NCBI RefSeq assembly: GCF_009801115.1
Contig: NZ_VTOL01000008.1
Span: forward strand, 186,001 to 250,000
Direction of reading: 5' to 3'
Length of the DNA: 64,000 bases
Origin: Dyadobacter sp. 3J3
Lineage (GTDB): Bacteria; Bacteroidota; Bacteroidia; Cytophagales; Spirosomataceae
Position 1 is the first letter of the stretch. Each line of letters opens with the position of its first letter. This document shows positions 53,831 to 62,349 of the stretch, in pieces. The translations under genes and the position numbers were made by a program. The notes below the pieces were generated by a model. It saw only the letters and a list, made by a program, of their open reading frames with translations, searched no databases and was not told the DNA's origin.

Positions 53831-53982
53831 ATTGGTTTCATTTGTTTGTTCTCAAAGCTAATTAAAAAAACATATAATCCGAAGATTACCAATTGCTTCT
53901 CTTCTTGAAAACAGAAAGCATCACTTTATAATTCAAAGAAATACGATCCGATTTTCACTACCAACCTGTTAACTATTTCGTT
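53831..53982. other. Divergent spacer of antitoxin and third permease genes
   Basis: A 152-base AT-rich region between the minus-strand antitoxin start and the plus-strand third permease. It should carry both promoters and the antitoxin operator. I do not see a strong dyad. Confidence 0.35.
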
Positions 53983-56394
53983 ATGTTTCAAAATTATCTC
54001 AAAATCACTTTTCGGAGCCTTTGGAAATATAAAACCAACTCCATTATCAGCATTACCGGATTGTCAATTGGCATTGGCTGTTTCCTTTTGCTGGCTACTT
54101 ACATTCTTCACGAATTGCAATATGACCAGTTTCAAAAAAATGGAAAAGATATTGTCAGAGTTAATTTATTCTACCAGTCCGGCGATAGCGAGCCTGTTTA
54201 TGTTGCCATAACGCCAACAGGCGTGGCTCCCGTTTTTTCAAGAGAATTTGCAGAAGTAAAAGATGCTGTAAGATTGTATCCCATCAGCGGTTCAGGCTCC
54301 GTTTCTGTTCAATATGAAGACAAATTATTTAATGAAAAGAAAGTTGTTTTTGCAGATGCTTCCTTTTTCAGGATTTTTCCTCAGACTTTTATTGAAGGAG
54401 ATATCAAAACAGCGATGTCTCAACCTAATTCCGTTGTGACTGATGAAACCACAGCAAAAAAATATTTTGGGAATGAAAGTGCAATTGGGAAATCGGTGAA
54501 AATTGCTGAAAAATACATGATGCAGGTAACTGGCGTAGTTCCGGATCTTCCTTCCTATTCACATATCAAATTCAATTGGCTGGCAACTTATAGTACTTTA
54601 CCGCGTTCAAAAACTGAGGCCTTTGAATCCGCCAATGACTACACTTATTTGCTCCTCAAACCAAATACCGACGTCAGAACCTTGCAGTCAAAAGTGGATG
54701 GTTATGTAAATAAAAATCTGAATAACCCGCAGGATCCTTCATCAAAAGTCCGCCTGGAATTGGAAGAATTTAACCGCATTCATCTCTATTCCAAAGCTTC
54801 GGGCTCAATGGAAGCTGCGGGAAATTACAAATATATTTACATCCTTTCCGGTGTCGCCATTTTGATTCTGGTCATTGCCTGTATCAACTTTATCAATCTG
54901 GTCACTGCTCGCTCTGCTGTCCGTGCACGTGAAGTTGGTGTAAGAAAAGTAATGGGTGCCGCCCGTTTTCAGTTGTTCAGACAATATCTTTTCGAATGTG
55001 GAATTATCACAGTTTCATCCATCCTTGTAGGCCTCATCATTTCCCTTCTCGGTTTTCCGGCTCTAAGTAATTTGACAGGCACTATTTTGAATTTTGGTGT
55101 CTGGCCAACTTATTCCGTTGGTTTTGTTCTTTTGTTATTAGCCATTCTGGTTACACTTTTGTCAGGCGTATATCCCGCGGCAGTTTTGTCAGGATTTGAA
55201 CCGATTAAAGTTTTGCAGGGGAAAGTTTTGTCCAAAGCAAACGGAAGCGGATTACGCAGCTTTCTGGTTGTCTCACAATTCACGGTTTCACTTCTTTTTA
55301 TCATCGGCACAATCATCGCCAATCAGCAGCTTTCTTACATTCAAAATAAAAATCTCGGCATCAATCCTTCGCAAATTATAGTGTTGGATCTCAGCACGGG
55401 CATTTCTTCCGGCAAGCTTGCCTCTATCAAAAATGAATTACTAAATAATTCCTCCGTTGAATCTGTTACTGCATCTTATGATTCTCCTGTTAATGTAGGA
55501 GGCGGTTACATGATCACTGCGAAAGACAAGCCTCCGGGTTTTAATATGAATATTACCGCTATTCCGGTTGAAAAAGATTTTGTTCCCACGATGGGAATGA
55601 AGCTGGTTGCAGGTGACAATTTTAATGAAACGGATATCCTTCAAGCTACACAAGACAGCGCAGATTTAAGGAAATATGCATTTATATTGAATGAATCTGC
55701 TGTTAAAGCATTGGGTTGGACCAACAGTAATGCCATAGGAAAATCAGTCAATATGAATGGACGGGAGGGAGAAGTAAAGGCTGTTGCCAAAGATTTTCAT
55801 TTCAGGTCGCTACACGAGAAGATCGGGCCGATTGCTATCATTCCCGAATACAATTATTTTGGTAAAATGATGGTAAAAATTTCAGGTGATAAAACACCTC
55901 AGGCACTTAAATTTCTGGAACAAAACTGGAAAACCAATTTTCCTATGCGCCCCTTTGAATATCACTTCCTGAATGAGGAATTTGACGAAATGTACAAAGC
56001 TGAAAGCCGGGTATCCTCAATTCTCGGTCTGTTTTCAACCATTACCATTCTGATTTCCTGCCTGGGATTATTCGCCTTGGTTGCTTTTATATCTCAACAA
56101 CGCACCAAAGAAATCGGAATCAGGAAAGTGCTGGGAGCCACAGCAACCGGAATCGTAATTTTACTATCAAAAGATTTTATCAAATTGATGCTCATAGCTC
56201 TTGTCATCGCTTCTCCACTTGCCTGGTATTTTATGAATCAGTGGCTGCTGGATTTTGCATATCGTATAGAAATTAATTATTGGGTTTTCATTCTTGCCGG
56301 TATTATCGCTGTGGCGATAGCGTTGCTAACCGTGAGTTTTCAAAGCATAAAAGCAGCTTTGATGAATCCTGTGAAGAGTCTTAAAAGCGAGTAG
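53983..56394 (+). CDS. MacB-like ABC transporter permease, third paralogue
   Basis: An 803-residue paralogue of the two permeases at 48307 and 50761: LKITFRSLWKYKTNSIISIT, first periplasmic domain, FtsX block VIACINFINLVTARSAVRAR, second periplasmic domain and LGLFALVAFISQQRTKEIGI, ending in NPVKSLKSE. The toxin-antitoxin pair separates it from its relatives. It has its own leader and a strong terminator 17 bases after its stop, so it is probably a separate transcript. Substrate unknown; relatives are used for lipoprotein, peptide or siderophore export. Confidence 0.93.
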   Translation: MFQNYLKITFRSLWKYKTNSIISITGLSIGIGCFLLLATYILHELQYDQFQKNGKDIVRVNLFYQSGDSEPVYVAITPTGVAPVFSREFAEVKDAVRLYPISGSGSVSVQYEDKLFNEKKVVFADASFFRIFPQTFIEGDIKTAMSQPNSVVTDETTAKKYFGNESAIGKSVKIAEKYMMQVTGVVPDLPSYSHIKFNWLATYSTLPRSKTEAFESANDYTYLLLKPNTDVRTLQSKVDGYVNKNLNNPQDPSSKVRLELEEFNRIHLYSKASGSMEAAGNYKYIYILSGVAILILVIACINFINLVTARSAVRAREVGVRKVMGAARFQLFRQYLFECGIITVSSILVGLIISLLGFPALSNLTGTILNFGVWPTYSVGFVLLLLAILVTLLSGVYPAAVLSGFEPIKVLQGKVLSKANGSGLRSFLVVSQFTVSLLFIIGTIIANQQLSYIQNKNLGINPSQIIVLDLSTGISSGKLASIKNELLNNSSVESVTASYDSPVNVGGGYMITAKDKPPGFNMNITAIPVEKDFVPTMGMKLVAGDNFNETDILQATQDSADLRKYAFILNESAVKALGWTNSNAIGKSVNMNGREGEVKAVAKDFHFRSLHEKIGPIAIIPEYNYFGKMMVKISGDKTPQALKFLEQNWKTNFPMRPFEYHFLNEEFDEMYKAESRVSSILGLFSTITILISCLGLFALVAFISQQRTKEIGIRKVLGATATGIVILLSKDFIKLMLIALVIASPLAWYFMNQWLLDFAYRIEINYWVFILAGIIAVAIALLTVSFQSIKAALMNPVKSLKSE

Positions 56395-56410
56395 TTACCG
56401 GTTATTGATG

Positions 56411-56456
56411 AAAAAGTGGAATGATTGTTATTAAACCACAATCATTCCACTTTTTT
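56411..56456 (+). terminator. Intrinsic terminator after the third permease
   Basis: A perfect 18-bp stem (56411-56428 with 56438-56455, core GTGGAATGATTGT) with a 9-nt loop, ending in a T run. It begins 17 bases after the stop codon. Confidence 0.92.
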
Positions 56457-56635
56457 CTTTTTTTAACGCGATGAAACTGAAAGTTACCAAAATTAAAATC
56501 CAAGCATTTGTCGATGTAAAAACCTTTTTCGTCTTGTAATAACACCTATTGACCGATTATGCATTTCACCCGTTAAACTTCATGGTAAAAATGCTCTCTA
56601 AAAGCCATAACAAACAAATTAAACTTTTAGAAACC

Positions 56636-57001
56636 ATGAAAAAGATCATCTTATCAATCGCGCTTTTAGCAACACTTGCAGTTGGAAATTCTTATGCTCA
56701 GCAAGGCCGCGCCTATGGAAACAGACCGGTTCCAAATGCTCAGATCGACAATAGATTTGAAGAGTTTCAGATTAACAAATTGGATAAAATCGTTGGTTTG
56801 TCGCGCAAACAGGAAAATAAAATCAAGAAAATTGAAAACCGTTATGACCGCATTTTGGCAGGAAGAAGAACACCGAATATGAAAGAAGTTCAATGGAAAA
56901 AACAGCGGGAAATTATGGACGTCCTTACTCCTGCCCAACGTGAACGTTTAATGGCCTTTCAACACGGAAATAAATTCGATCGTCATAACCGCAGAGGTTA
57001 A
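56636..57001 (+). CDS. Small secreted protein, Spy/CpxP (LTxxQ)-like
   Basis: About 121 residues from the ATG at 56636. Upstream in-frame starts would bury the obvious signal peptide MKKIILSIALLATLAVGNS (cut near SYAQ). The mature part is small, basic and helical: NKLDKIVGLSRKQENKIKKI and VLTPAQRERLMAFQ. The last block recalls the LTPEQ motif of Spy/CpxP-like periplasmic chaperones. It is probably a free periplasmic protein in stress response, which fits with the sigma factor gene convergent to it, though no direct evidence links them. Confidence 0.72.
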   Translation: MKKIILSIALLATLAVGNSYAQQGRAYGNRPVPNAQIDNRFEEFQINKLDKIVGLSRKQENKIKKIENRYDRILAGRRTPNMKEVQWKKQREIMDVLTPAQRERLMAFQHGNKFDRHNRRG

Positions 57002-57020
57002 TTATTAATGGTTAATGGTT

Positions 57021-57063
57021 AAACGCCTTAAATTGAATGTTTTGCATTCAATTTAAGGCGTTT
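57021..57063. terminator. Bidirectional hairpin terminator
   Basis: A perfect 19-bp inverted repeat (57021-57039 with 57045-57063) with a 5-nt loop, between the convergent small secreted protein gene and the putative anti-sigma gene. The strand ends are AAA and TTT, giving a short U tract in both directions. Confidence 0.85.
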
Positions 57064-57094
57064 ATATGTTTGGTGAATATTGAAAATAAAGTGC

Positions 57095-57583
57095 TCAATG
57101 CGATGCTCTTTTGCCCAATCTTTGAAGGATAAAATAATCCGCTAAAAGAAGTATACAAAGCGTCACGATAACAATAAAATAAATCACCGGCATTTGTCCG
57201 GCATTATTTGAGAAATCAAACATTGCATTTGTAATTTTGATAAGAGACAAATCCATAGCAGTTGTTTGCGAGGCTTTTGAAAAAAAGCTATATTGAATCA
57301 TCAATGCCAAAAAAGCCGCCGCCACATACCAGGCATTCTTACTGATAATAGGTTTCTCCACTTTTTTCGTGATCGGCGTAATTTGAGCCATAATCCCCGA
57401 CTCAAACGATTTTGATGGCTGATCCAAATTATTTTTCACCAAAAGAGCACGCAAAGCCGATTCCTGTACAATTTCTTCCGCCTGAACCATTTTCATAACA
57501 TTATCAGTAAAACCCGAACCTGTAATATCAAGCTCAGACTTTTGGATAAGTTTTCGAAAAATATCTTCTTTATCTTCTTCCAT
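57095..57583 (-). CDS. Putative membrane anti-sigma-type partner of the ECF sigma factor
   Basis: A 162-residue protein with two hydrophobic helices (about 83-103, WYVAAAFLALMIQYSFF, and 134-155, PVIYFIVIVTLCILLLADYF) and an N-terminal charged cytoplasmic part of about 80 residues. No zinc-finger HxxxCxxC motif is seen. The gene starts 19 bases after the ECF sigma factor gene on the same strand. Anti-sigma function is an inference from this position and shape; it resembles small proteins commonly annotated as hypothetical downstream of Bacteroidota ECF genes. Confidence 0.6.
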   Translation of the reverse strand: MEEDKEDIFRKLIQKSELDITGSGFTDNVMKMVQAEEIVQESALRALLVKNNLDQPSKSFESGIMAQITPITKKVEKPIISKNAWYVAAAFLALMIQYSFFSKASQTTAMDLSLIKITNAMFDFSNNAGQMPVIYFIVIVTLCILLLADYFILQRLGKRASH

Positions 57584-57602
57584 TTGTTCGGCAATAATCT
57601 TG

Positions 57603-58160
57603 TTATAACAAAAAAAGTAATTCCTGTTCCAGTATTTTTCTGGCGCGAAATAGTTTAACCTTAATATTGGATTCTGTCAAACCCGTAATTTCTTCGATCT
57701 CCCTAATCGAATTTTCGTTCATATAAAACAACGTAATCAACAACCCTTCCATTTGCGGTAACTTTCCAATGGCTGCTTTTATATAATTTGACTGCTCCGT
57801 TGCTAGTAAATTTTCTATTTGCGGTATTGAAAAATCATAAACATAATTTTCATTGATATCTTCATTAATGGAAAAAACAGGTACTCTGTTTTGTTTTAAT
57901 TTAGAAATTGAAGTCCGATAAACGATTGTGTAAAGCCAGGTTGAAAACTTAGATTTGTTCTCAAATTTCCGGATCTGCTGATATGCCTTTACAAAACTTT
58001 CCTGAGCCGCATCCTCCGCGTCTTCCTGATTTTTGAGAATTTTCAATGCAATTGTAAAAGCCATATTCTTATATCTATTTACAAGGAAAGCGTAAGAAGA
58101 CGGATCTCCCTTTTTAATTTTATCAATATAAAACTGGTCGTCCGTATTTTTCATTCGCAT
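57603..58160 (-). CDS. ECF-type RNA polymerase sigma-70 factor
   Basis: A 185-residue sigma factor. Region 2 is KNQEDAEDAAQESFVKAYQQ with KFSTWLYTIVYRTSISKLKQ. Region 4 is LPQMEGLLITLFYMNENSIREI and the recognition helix in LTESNIKVKLFRARKILEQ. There is no region 1 or 3. It leads the two-gene unit with the membrane partner and is divergent from the DUF6249-like gene. No regulon signature can be read from the window; the upstream spacer (58161-58324) may hold an autoregulated promoter. Confidence 0.94.
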   Translation of the reverse strand: MRMKNTDDQFYIDKIKKGDPSSYAFLVNRYKNMAFTIALKILKNQEDAEDAAQESFVKAYQQIRKFENKSKFSTWLYTIVYRTSISKLKQNRVPVFSINEDINENYVYDFSIPQIENLLATEQSNYIKAAIGKLPQMEGLLITLFYMNENSIREIEEITGLTESNIKVKLFRARKILEQELLFLL

Positions 58161-58324
58161 CTTTTACATGGCATATGGCTATAAGACTGTACTTGCAGAA
58201 GCAAGGTTACAGATTTCGATTACTTTCTTTTATCAAAATAAATTTATAAAAAATCTGTAACCAACAGAAAAGTATTGTTGTCTAATGCAGTATAAATTGA
58301 TTTAACTTCTAAAACTGAAAGACA

Positions 58325-58666
58325 ATGAACGGAACCTCCATGATGGTATTTATTTCCATGTTTGCCGCAATATTTGGAATTGCATACGTATTCAGAATAA
58401 CAAGACATCGCGAACGTATAGCCATGATCGAAAAAGGTGTAGACGCCTCTATGTTTGTCGGGAAAAACAATCAGTCACAATCTCTAACCCTAAAATTAGG
58501 AATGCTCTTTGTAGGTATTGCACTAGGTATCATTATCGGTAGCATTCTTCAATACAACTACGACATAGAAGTAGCTGCTGCTTACATTTCCATGATTTTC
58601 CTTTTTGGAGGAATAAGCCTGATTATAAACTTTCTAATCGAGAGAAAACTTGATCGGACAAATTAA
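58325..58666 (+). CDS. Small membrane protein, DUF6249-like
   Basis: A 113-residue integral membrane protein. The first helix is MMVFISMFAAIFGIAYVF, then a cytoplasmic turn with RITRHRERIAMIEKGVD, and two more helices (LGMLFVGIALGIIIGSI and AAYISMIFLFGGISLIINFL). The basic loop and the IEKG motif recur in Bacteroidota proteins encoded beside ECF sigma factors. Its divergent position to the sigma gene here suggests a regulatory connection. Function unknown. Confidence 0.75.
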   Translation: MNGTSMMVFISMFAAIFGIAYVFRITRHRERIAMIEKGVDASMFVGKNNQSQSLTLKLGMLFVGIALGIIIGSILQYNYDIEVAAAYISMIFLFGGISLIINFLIERKLDRTN

Positions 58667-58794
58667 GTTTTCCTTTCAAAAAGCATTTGAATCTTTTTCT
58701 CTTCAAAGATTTTCAGCCCTGAAATTTTAAAATCCGGATGTTCCGGCGAGGATAATTATGCCCTTTAAAATTTATTAGCCATAAAAATAAAATC

Positions 58795-61242
58795 ATGAAA
58801 ATTAAAAATATATCGCGAAAGCTGCTGCTTTTTGCCATGGGATTACTATCGGTTTACCAGCTTGCAACCGCACAGAGCAGTGATAAAATTTACAGCATCA
58901 AAGGAATTGTAAGCGATTCCGTTAGCCAGAAAAAACTGGATTTTATCACGGTAAATCTTCTATCCGATAAGGGAATTCCTATTAAAGCAGATTACACCAA
59001 AACAGACGGATCCTTTTCTTTCACCACTTTACCTTTTCAAAAATATGCTATTGTACTGATTGGTGTAGGTTATAAAAACAAAACAATTAATATCGAGTTT
59101 TCTGATTCAACAAAGCGAAACGTAGATCTTGGTAAATTGATTTTAACTTCACAAAGCGTAGGTTTAAAGGAAGTTACAGTAACAGCCGCAAAACAAATCG
59201 TGAAACAGGAAGTCGACCGGATTTCTTATGATTTGCAGGCGGATCCTGAAAGTAAAGTTTTCAGCGTACTGGATATGATGCGAAAAGTGCCCCTCCTGTC
59301 ACTGGATGCCGACAATAATATTCTGCTAAAAGGAAACAGTGATTTCAAGATATTGATCAATGGGAAACCGTCCAGTATGGTTGAGAGAAACTACAAGGAG
59401 ATTTTGAGGACTATGCCCGCTTCATCCATCGAAAGGATTGAAGTGATCACAACGCCACCGGCTAAATATGACGCGGAAGGACTGGCCGGGATTATCAATA
59501 TTATCACCAATAAAAAAGTGGATAACGGCTATAACGGATCCCTGAATGTAAGTGAGCGTTTCCCGAACGGAGGACCTGGATTTGGCGGATCTTTCTCGGC
59601 TAAAATTGGCAAATTAGGTATGTCAGCATTAGGAGGAGCAAGTATCTACAAATCTCCACAAATTATAAATTCAACTTCCAGAAACACTTTTGGTACCGAA
59701 AATACAATGCTAGAACAAAATGGTACCGCAGAATCCAAAAGCAAAAGCGGCTACCTTGGCTACGAAATATCGTATGAAATTGATAGCCTGAATCTTATCT
59801 CCGGCCAGTTTAATATTAATGGAAGCAAGTTGAATGGAGAGAATGGACAAAGAAGTTTGTTGACCGCAACAGAAACAATTTTACAAAAATATTCTCTTGG
59901 GAATATTACCAAAACCAGAGGTTCAGGAATGGACGCGGCGGTGAATTATCAAAAAGGATTTAAATCGAATAAAGACAGATTATTAACTTTATCCTACCGC
60001 TATTTTTCTTACACGAATAATCAGAATAGCGCCATTGACATAACCGAAATAACAAATTACGATCAGCCAGATTATAAACAAACGAACGACCAGGATTTTT
60101 CTGAACAAACGTTTCAGGCTGATTATGTTCATCCATTGAAAAAGCTAACCGTTGAAGCTGGTTTTAAGGCGATTTTACGTAACAATCAAAGCAATTTCCA
60201 AAATCTTTTTCAGAATACTGAAACAGGATTATACGAAGTTCAACCGGGACTTAGCAACAAATTCAGGAATGATCAAAATGTTTTTGGTGCTTATAATACG
60301 TATCAGTATAACCTAAAAAAATGGAGTATTAAAGCGGGTGCGAGAATTGAGCAAACTGTAATTAATGCAAATTTCATTTCTAATGAATCAAAACTTTCTA
60401 CACATTATTTTAATGTAATCCCATCTCTTTCCATCAATAGAAAACTGTCAGGGAGTAGCGGTATAAATCTGGGATATACCCAAAGAATTCAACGTCCGGG
60501 AATTTACCAGCTCAACCCGTTTGTAGATAAATCGAATCCTAATTTTGAAAAAACAGGGAATCCCGATCTAAAACCGGCATTGGTTAATGATGTTCAGATT
60601 GGATATAATATATCAAAAAAACTTTCAGTTAATTTTGGCCTGGGATATACCCTTTTCAAAAACCTGATATTCCCTGTCTCCGTATATGATTCTGCAACAA
60701 ATATTACCAAAACTTCATATGGAAATACCGGACAAGCAAAACTGCCGCAGGGAAATCTGAATATTAATTATCCTATTACAAAAAAATGGAATTTCAGTCT
60801 TAACACAAGGTTTGCCTACGGAATGGTTCGCGGGATTGTCAATGGCGTTTTGATTAAAAATGAAGGTTTGATGTATAACTTTTCCGCTTCTACGGGATAC
60901 CGGTTTGAAAAATCATGGCGTATTAATGCCAACCTGAATGCAAATGGTCGCGGTGTAAACTTACAGGGAACAACAAATCGTTTTCTCAGTTCTTCTTTTA
61001 GTATGAATAAAGATTTTTATCAGGATAAGTTATCATTTTCGGCCTCGGTTGGAAATCCTTTTACCAAGTATCGTCATAATATTAACGACTCGTTTGGACC
61101 TGATTTTACGCAATCAAATATCCGGAGAGATTATTTCAGATCATTTAATTTCAGTGTGAATTACAAATTTGGAAGGTTGAAAGATTCGATTAAAAAGAAT
61201 AAACGGGGTATCAGAAATGACGATGTGCAGAGTGGGAGTTAG
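58795..61242 (+). CDS. Outer membrane beta-barrel protein, TonB-receptor-like
   Basis: An 815-residue outer membrane protein. A signal peptide (cut near QLATAQS, about residue 27) is followed by a carboxypeptidase-regulatory-like domain (about 33-118), a plug-like domain with PESKVFSVLDMMRKVPLLS, ILINGKPSSMVERNYKE and IERIEVITTPPAKYDAEGLA, and a barrel domain of the outer-membrane-beta-barrel-3 type ending with FSVNYKFGRLKD and a charged tail. The plug lacks a canonical TonB box at the N-terminus that I can identify. No SusD-like gene follows. The cargo is unknown; such proteins are numerous and varied in this group. Confidence 0.9.
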   Translation: MKIKNISRKLLLFAMGLLSVYQLATAQSSDKIYSIKGIVSDSVSQKKLDFITVNLLSDKGIPIKADYTKTDGSFSFTTLPFQKYAIVLIGVGYKNKTINIEFSDSTKRNVDLGKLILTSQSVGLKEVTVTAAKQIVKQEVDRISYDLQADPESKVFSVLDMMRKVPLLSLDADNNILLKGNSDFKILINGKPSSMVERNYKEILRTMPASSIERIEVITTPPAKYDAEGLAGIINIITNKKVDNGYNGSLNVSERFPNGGPGFGGSFSAKIGKLGMSALGGASIYKSPQIINSTSRNTFGTENTMLEQNGTAESKSKSGYLGYEISYEIDSLNLISGQFNINGSKLNGENGQRSLLTATETILQKYSLGNITKTRGSGMDAAVNYQKGFKSNKDRLLTLSYRYFSYTNNQNSAIDITEITNYDQPDYKQTNDQDFSEQTFQADYVHPLKKLTVEAGFKAILRNNQSNFQNLFQNTETGLYEVQPGLSNKFRNDQNVFGAYNTYQYNLKKWSIKAGARIEQTVINANFISNESKLSTHYFNVIPSLSINRKLSGSSGINLGYTQRIQRPGIYQLNPFVDKSNPNFEKTGNPDLKPALVNDVQIGYNISKKLSVNFGLGYTLFKNLIFPVSVYDSATNITKTSYGNTGQAKLPQGNLNINYPITKKWNFSLNTRFAYGMVRGIVNGVLIKNEGLMYNFSASTGYRFEKSWRINANLNANGRGVNLQGTTNRFLSSSFSMNKDFYQDKLSFSASVGNPFTKYRHNINDSFGPDFTQSNIRRDYFRSFNFSVNYKFGRLKDSIKKNKRGIRNDDVQSGS

Positions 61243-61284
61243 GTAAAATCTTCCTACATTGTTCGCTCACACACTATAAATATA

Positions 61285-62172
61285 ATGACGCAATCTTTCC
61301 TACCTACTGGCCGGTTTATTGATCCGTTGACCGATTTTGGTTTCAAACGTCTTTTCGGAAGTGAGCCTAATAAAGAAATTCTTATTGATTTCCTTAACCA
61401 ATTGTTTCAAGGACAAAAAGTAGTCTTAGATCTGACTTATAATCCAACTGAATTTTACGGAAATAATGAAGATTCAAAAAGAGCAATTTTCGATCTTTTA
61501 TGCACAGGCGACAATGGAGAGCAATTTATTGTGGAAATGCAGCGTGGAAGACAGGATTATTTCAAAGAGCGAGCCATTTTTTACACCTCTCGTCTTATAA
61601 GTGAGCAACTGCCTAAGGGAAACAAATGGGGTTATAAACTGAAAGAAGTTTATTTGATAGCATTTTTAGAATTCACTTTGGAAGAAAATAGCGGCGAACA
61701 ATATCTCCACGATTTGTGTATAATGGATAAGGTGACCAAGAAAATATTTTACGATAAGCTGGAATATAAATTCATCGAATTACCTAAATTTACAAAGACA
61801 GAAACTGAACTAACAAAAGATCTGGATCGATGGCTGTTTCTCTTAAAGAATCTTGTGAAGATGGACAAAATTCCCGTGTTCATGAGAAAAAGTGTTTTTG
61901 AAAAGGTATTTAAAATAGCAGAATTAAATAATTTAAACAAGGAAGAGCGTATGTCGTACGATTCAAGTTTAAAGGCAAAATGGGATTATGAAAATGTTCT
62001 CGATTATGCGGTAAGAAACGCTGATGAAAAAGCTCGTGAAGAAAGCAAAATTGAATTTGTTAAAAATTTGCTTACAAACACTGACTTCAATACTTCAAAA
62101 ATCGCCATGCTTGCAGAAGTTAATGAGGAGTTAGTACTGGGTATCCAACAACAATTGAAGGAAAGTAAGTAA
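61285..62172 (+). CDS. Rpn-family recombination-promoting nuclease/PD-(D/E)XK transposase-like protein
   Basis: A 295-residue protein. FIDPLTDFGFKRLFGSEPNK is the N-terminal signature of the Rpn/PDDEXK_2 family. The nuclease core is RAIFDLLCTG then QFIVEMQRGRQDYFKERAIF (D...E-x-Q). The C-terminal helical part has DELERMSYDSSLKAKWDYEN-like sequence ending in a variable tail. Family members cut DNA and can raise recombination or restrict phage when toxic. It appears full length and not inside an insertion sequence: no inverted repeats flank it. It is followed by a strong hairpin. Confidence 0.9.
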   Translation: MTQSFLPTGRFIDPLTDFGFKRLFGSEPNKEILIDFLNQLFQGQKVVLDLTYNPTEFYGNNEDSKRAIFDLLCTGDNGEQFIVEMQRGRQDYFKERAIFYTSRLISEQLPKGNKWGYKLKEVYLIAFLEFTLEENSGEQYLHDLCIMDKVTKKIFYDKLEYKFIELPKFTKTETELTKDLDRWLFLLKNLVKMDKIPVFMRKSVFEKVFKIAELNNLNKEERMSYDSSLKAKWDYENVLDYAVRNADEKAREESKIEFVKNLLTNTDFNTSKIAMLAEVNEELVLGIQQQLKESK

Positions 62173-62197
62173 AAGGAAAGAATATAAATCCAATAAG

Positions 62198-62235
62198 AAA
62201 AGTCCTGATTTGAGAAATTCAAATCAGGACTTTTT
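62198..62235 (+). terminator. Intrinsic terminator after the Rpn nuclease gene
   Basis: A perfect 16-bp stem (62198-62213 with 62219-62234, core AGTCCTGATTTGA) with a 5-nt loop and T-rich 3' end, 25 bases after the stop codon. It also faces the minus-strand metalloprotease gene, with AAAA on the other side. Confidence 0.9.
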
Positions 62236-62349
62236 GATTTCAGTTGTTATTGTTATTCTCTGAACTACAATACAAAAGAAAGGCTCCGAAAATCTTCTGC
62301 GATGCATCAGATATTCAGAGCTGTTCTTTTTGTCTGACTAGTAAGGCCT

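Noticed and set aside
61285-62172. Rpn-family gene as an insertion sequence
   Set aside because: No terminal inverted repeats or target-site duplication are visible and no transposition partner is present, so it is annotated as a stand-alone nuclease gene.
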